A stretch of 9,322 nucleotides of DNA. It comes from Lentisphaeria bacterium (GTDB taxonomy: Bacteria; Verrucomicrobiota; Lentisphaeria; Victivallales; JAUVCU01). Shown piece after piece: positions 7,341-9,322 of this stretch (within the stretch, counting starts at the first letter, position 1; each line of letters opens with the position of its first letter). The stretch spans positions 1-9,322 of the forward strand of contig JAUVCU010000039.1 of assembly GCA_030590715.1 (NCBI GenBank), read 5' to 3'. Both the position numbers and the translations under genes were made by a program. The notes under the pieces were generated by a model. That model searched no databases, was not told the DNA's origin, and saw only the letters and a list, made by a program, of their open reading frames with translations.

Positions 7341-7528
7341 TTTAAAACAGAAACAACTAAAGAAGGGTCGAGGGCTAGTTCTCCGGAAACGGTACTCATA
7401 TCACACGATCTATCGCGAAGCATGCTAAGAACCTTTAAAACAATTACGGGAAATGAAGGCAGCTCATAACCGTCGAGTAAAAGTTCAAGCTCCTTATTAG
7501 CAACCTTTTTTCGACTAAATATTCCCAT
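7313..7528 (-). CDS. HDOD-domain protein, N-terminal portion (ends early unless a -1 frameshift occurs)
   Basis: This 71-residue frame carries the start of an HDOD protein. A basic leader, MGIFSRKKVANK, is followed by LLLDGYELPSFPVIVLKVLSMLRD and LALDPSLVVSVLK, matching the family opening (LPxLPxxxxxLLxLLxD...xDPxLxxxLLxxxN). After K63 the frame turns into WLTPQLLA and stops, which is unlike any HDOD sequence. The expected continuation lies in the -1 frame. The ATG has an AAAGG Shine-Dalgarno about 7 bp upstream and lies 14 bp after the stop of the channel gene, so the two are probably co-transcribed. If no frameshift occurs, the product would be a short fragment without a complete helix bundle. 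HDOD proteins often recruit partners in motility and stress signalling; the role here is unknown. Confidence 0.82.
   Translation of the reverse strand: MGIFSRKKVANKELELLLDGYELPSFPVIVLKVLSMLRDRSCDMSTVSGELALDPSLVVSVLKWLTPQLLA
7340..7346 (-). other. Candidate -1 slippery heptamer T TTA AAA at the HDOD frame junction
   Basis: Read on the minus strand in the upstream HDOD frame, the codons are GTT TTA AAA TGG. The heptamer T TTA AAA has the X XXY YYZ form of canonical -1 slippery sites. A slip of one base makes the next codon ATG and gives ...VSVLK-MVNSSAFG..., the expected HDOD sequence with no residue gained or lost. A possible weak hairpin from two GTTAAC copies (7332-7337 and 7299-7304) starts only 2 nt downstream, closer than usual. 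No upstream Shine-Dalgarno-like stimulator is evident. The same picture would arise from loss of one A in a run of five. Confidence 0.5.
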
Positions 7529-7542
7529 GATAACCTTTTATT

Positions 7543-8517
7543 TTAATCGGCTCGACGAGCCATTTTGTTTGTCAAAATTGATAGAAATCCACCAAGCATT
7601 ACGTACCCCAACAACACCTGCACCATCGACACGATCTGCGCGGTTGCCGTGGCTGGAATAATATCACCATATCCTAAGGTCGTTGTAGTTACTATACTGA
7701 AATAAATATATGAGAACCATGTTCGCCCTACTTTAAAATTGAAATCCAGCATTGAGTACATCATTGCAAAGACAAGTATTTCGGCGACAATAACCATAAA
7801 CCAACGGAAAAGGCTCCTACCGCAATCACTAGTAAGCCACCACAATATATATATTCTATGACACAGGCCGTTTCTATTTTTGAACTCAAAAAGGTAATTC
7901 TGATCAACGATAAACCTTCGCGTTCTATATGCCCCTGAAAAATTAATATTTCTAATATCAACACCGATCCACAACGACGACTGAAAGTCCTGTACATGAC
8001 GAAGTACCGTATTCCGCATATCAGCATCGTTAAATATAGACCCCTTTAACGATGAATAAGACATATCAGCCCCGCACAAAATAGCTCCAGTAAAGTCTGT
8101 GTTTAGAATAGTTGCTTCTCTCAAATGAACATCTTCAAGATTTGCTGTGCGCAGGTCAATATTTTCTAGTTTGGCACCTGTGAGTGTTGCATGATTAAGC
8201 TTTGCCGCAAAACAATTAGTATTTTGCATTATAGCATGACCAAAACTGGCGCCACTTAAATCTGATTCTGCAAAAACAGCATCGGAAACATCTGCACCGG
8301 TAAAATCTGCGTTGACAAGCTTTGCTTTATAAAAGTTCGTCTTAACAAGTTTACAGCCAAAAAAAGAGGCTCCAGTCAGGTCATGCTCGCTGAAGTTTAA
8401 ACCCGACAAATCTTGAGAAGAAAAGTCATAGCCTTTAAATGAATCAAATTCTGAACGATCAATAACCTCCCCTGCAATCATTTTGGAGAGTAATTGTTGT
8501 AGATGTTCACAATCCAT
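7543..8517 (-). CDS. Pentapeptide-repeat protein fused to a two-transmembrane potassium channel pore
   Basis: The 324-residue protein has two parts. Residues about 30-195 form a run of pentapeptide repeats of A(D/N)LxX type (for example DLSGLNFSEHDLTGASF, ADFTGADVSDAVF), expected to fold as a right-handed quadrilateral beta-helix in the cytoplasm. Residues about 237-320 form an Ion_trans_2-type pore: TM1 around 237-257, a pore helix, the selectivity filter TTTLGYGD at 278-285 (TxGYG, potassium type), and TM2 around 294-316, ending in a basic tail. Four such subunits would make a tetrameric potassium channel with beta-helical domains hanging below. The ATG at 8517 has a weak GGA upstream but gives a full repeat domain. 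The HDOD gene follows after 14 bp. Channel identity is strong from the filter; gating and ligand are unknown. Confidence 0.88.
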   Translation of the reverse strand: MDCEHLQQLLSKMIAGEVIDRSEFDSFKGYDFSSQDLSGLNFSEHDLTGASFFGCKLVKTNFYKAKLVNADFTGADVSDAVFAESDLSGASFGHAIMQNTNCFAAKLNHATLTGAKLENIDLRTANLEDVHLREATILNTDFTGAILCGADMSYSSLKGSIFNDADMRNTVLRHVQDFQSSLWIGVDIRNINFSGAYRTRRFIVDQNYLFEFKNRNGLCHRIYILWWLTSDCGRSLFRWFMVIVAEILVFAMMYSMLDFNFKVGRTWFSYIYFSIVTTTTLGYGDIIPATATAQIVSMVQVLLGYVMLGGFLSILTNKMARRAD

Positions 8518-8596
8518 AACACGAGTCCGTTGTTATTTGTGACAAAGGCTAATATTAAAGAATAAAAGACTCCACCTCCAAACGCAATAATGAAGA

Positions 8597-8624
8597 ATTA
8601 TATTACACGGATATCGTCATTCAA
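8597..8624 (-). promoter_or_regulatory. Candidate sigma-70 promoter for the channel-HDOD operon
   Basis: On the minus strand, TTGAAT (8619-8624) and a perfect TATAAT (8597-8602) are separated by 16 bp. The -35 overlaps the stop codon of the DUF2721 gene. Transcription would begin near 8590, leaving about 70 nt of leader before the channel ATG. A second, poorer pair (TTGCGT/TATTCT) lies further in. The match is by eye only. Confidence 0.45.
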
Positions 8625-9028
8625 TTTTCATCTGGCTCACGGATATGTTCATCAAGGTCCTCTAACTCGATACTGATAGCATTTGTGCTTATTATTATTT
8701 CATAAAGCGAAAACAATAAAGATAAAACTAATGAAATAAGACTCAGCCCAAATAATATTTTAGCGGAAATTATTAACTCGTGAAAAAAAAGAAACATCGA
8801 TATCGCACACAAGATAAAACTGAAGACACCTAGAGCCTGCATTGTCTTGATCAGAAAAATCCTTTTCTTAAGATTTACAATCTGCCGTCTAATAATCGAA
8901 TAACTGCTCTCATTGCGCTGTCCGTGTAATTGCCGTATCAACTGCGCAAGAACAAGAAAACGATTCGTATAGGCTAAAAGAAGCAACGATATGGCCGGAA
9001 ATAACAAAGCGGGTGTACTTACATTCAT
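8621..9028 (-). CDS. DUF2721-family membrane protein
   Basis: A small integral membrane protein of 135 residues. The N-terminus, STPALLFPAISLLLLAYTNR, followed by FLVLAQLIRQL, is the recognisable signature of the DUF2721 family, whose function is not known. Three membrane segments are visible at about 5-24, 62-84 and 90-112. A charged, probably cytoplasmic stretch rich in Arg and Lys lies between the first two (about 31-60). The C-terminus is acidic (ELEDLDEHIREPDEN). AGAGGA 7 bp before the ATG supports the start. It is the first gene after the rRNA operon terminator on the same strand and appears to have its own promoter. The channel gene follows about 100 bp downstream. No specific role can be assigned. 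Confidence 0.85.
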   Translation of the reverse strand: MNVSTPALLFPAISLLLLAYTNRFLVLAQLIRQLHGQRNESSYSIIRRQIVNLKKRIFLIKTMQALGVFSFILCAISMFLFFHELIISAKILFGLSLISLVLSLLFSLYEIIISTNAISIELEDLDEHIREPDEN

Positions 9029-9051
9029 ATTATTATCCTCTTTTGTATTTA

Positions 9052-9065
9052 CTTTGAATTCAAAG
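9052..9065. repeat. 14-bp perfect palindrome in the DUF2721 leader
   Basis: CTTTGAATTCAAAG is a perfect inverted repeat without a spacer. It lies between the candidate DUF2721 promoter and its start codon, about 24 bp before the ATG. It could be an operator for a dimeric repressor. A chance AT-rich palindrome is also plausible, and there is no second copy in the window to support a binding site. Confidence 0.35.
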
Positions 9066-9109
9066 CGAATCTACACTGAAACGGTATCATTTAAATAATA
9101 CGATCTCAA

Positions 9110-9137
9110 ATTATAAGGTGAAATATGGTGTAAACAA
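9110..9137 (-). promoter_or_regulatory. Candidate promoter for the DUF2721 gene
   Basis: On the minus strand, a perfect TATAAT (9110-9115) lies 16 bp after TTGTTT (9132-9137), which matches only three of six -35 bases. The -35 falls in the T-tract of the rRNA terminator, so transcription would restart immediately after the rRNA operon ends. Transcription start would be near 9103, giving a leader of about 75 nt that includes the 14-bp palindrome. Confidence 0.4.
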
Positions 9138-9170
9138 AAAAAAGACCACACAATATAAATTGTGTGGTCT
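9136..9170 (-). terminator. Rho-independent terminator of the rRNA operon
   Basis: A perfect 12-bp inverted repeat (arms 9143-9154 and 9159-9170, AGACCACACAAT and its complement) encloses a 4-nt loop. On the minus strand it is followed by a run of seven T (complement of 9136-9142). It lies 10 bp beyond the 3' end of the 5S rRNA. No T-run follows it on the plus strand, so it acts toward the left. Confidence 0.92.
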
Positions 9171-9180
9171 AAAAAGAAAA

Positions 9181-9296
9181 TCCCGGCGCTGTGCTACTTT
9201 CCCGTAGTCAAATATACAGTATCATCGCCGCAGGAGTCCTTAACTTCTGTGTTCGAGATGGGAACAGGTGTGACAACTCCGCTAAAAACACCGAGA
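9181..9296 (-). rRNA. rrf: 5S ribosomal RNA
   Basis: On the minus strand this 116-nt stretch begins TCTCGGTGTTTTTAGCGG and ends AGCACAGCGCCGGGA. The ends pair as an 8-bp terminal helix (TCTCGGTG with CGCCGGGA, including G-U pairs). The universally conserved 5S core CCCATCTCGAACACAGAAG followed by TTAAG is present, and GATGATACTG and the loop before AGTAGCAC fit the usual secondary structure. The exact ends are set by helix pairing and may be off by one or two bases. The AT-rich 26 bp to the right edge would be the 23S-5S spacer, so the operon enters from beyond the window. Confidence 0.96.
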
Positions 9297-9322
9297 AAAA
9301 ATTATATAATCAATAGTCTGAT

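Noticed and set aside
8518..8580. SD-like GGAGGTGGAG on the minus strand at about 8570-8579, and GAGTC/GACTC pairing in the channel leader
   Set aside because: No start codon follows at a usable distance, and the possible stem is only 5-6 bp across about 50 nt. Not enough to call a leader peptide or riboswitch.
9143..9170. 12-bp inverted repeat as a possible mobile-element end or operator
   Set aside because: Its position just after the 5S rRNA, short loop and minus-strand T-run identify it as a terminator.

Overview
The window is bacterial, AT-leaning and gene-dense. It holds a type IV pilus motor cluster, a short metabolic operon, a sensory/membrane-protein group on the opposite strand, and the 3' end of a ribosomal RNA operon. 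The pilus ATPases are Gram-negative in type, and HDOD and DUF2721 proteins are also present. A Gram-negative lineage, possibly of the PVC group (Lentisphaera/Verrucomicrobia-like) or a deltaproteobacterium-like group, would fit. This placement is weak and rests on general impression only.

Positions 1-4137 (+): the C-terminal tail of one GspE/PilB-type ATPase is followed by a complete second PilB-type extension ATPase, a PilT retraction ATPase and a PilC inner-membrane platform protein. The genes are tightly packed, with clear Shine-Dalgarno sites before pilT and pilC, and read as one type IV pilus assembly operon that continues upstream of the window. No pilin lies in view.

Positions 4255-6692 (+): mannose-1-phosphate guanylyltransferase (manC), type III pantothenate kinase (coaX) and a phosphoribosylanthranilate isomerase-like protein (trpF) are packed with a 3-bp gap and then a 4-bp GTGA overlap, so they are probably co-transcribed. 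The three pathways (GDP-mannose, coenzyme A, tryptophan) are unrelated. coaX has Asn in place of the usual Asp in its first phosphate-binding motif, and TrpF is divergent in its substrate loops.

Positions 6702-9028 (-): a DUF2721 membrane protein, then a pentapeptide-repeat protein fused to a two-helix potassium-channel pore, then an HDOD-domain protein 14 bp further on. The HDOD gene is split into two overlapping frames exactly at a T TTA AAA heptamer. A -1 shift there restores an ordinary full-length HDOD protein of about 275 residues. This is the observation most worth following up: it may be programmed frameshifting, a one-base deletion in an A run, or a sequencing error.

Positions 9136-9296 (-): a 5S rRNA gene followed by a strong rho-independent terminator with a 12-bp stem. 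These mark the end of an rRNA operon reading in from the right edge. A candidate promoter for the DUF2721 gene lies immediately beyond the terminator.

I see no mobile element, CRISPR array or tRNA, and no clearly new multi-gene system.
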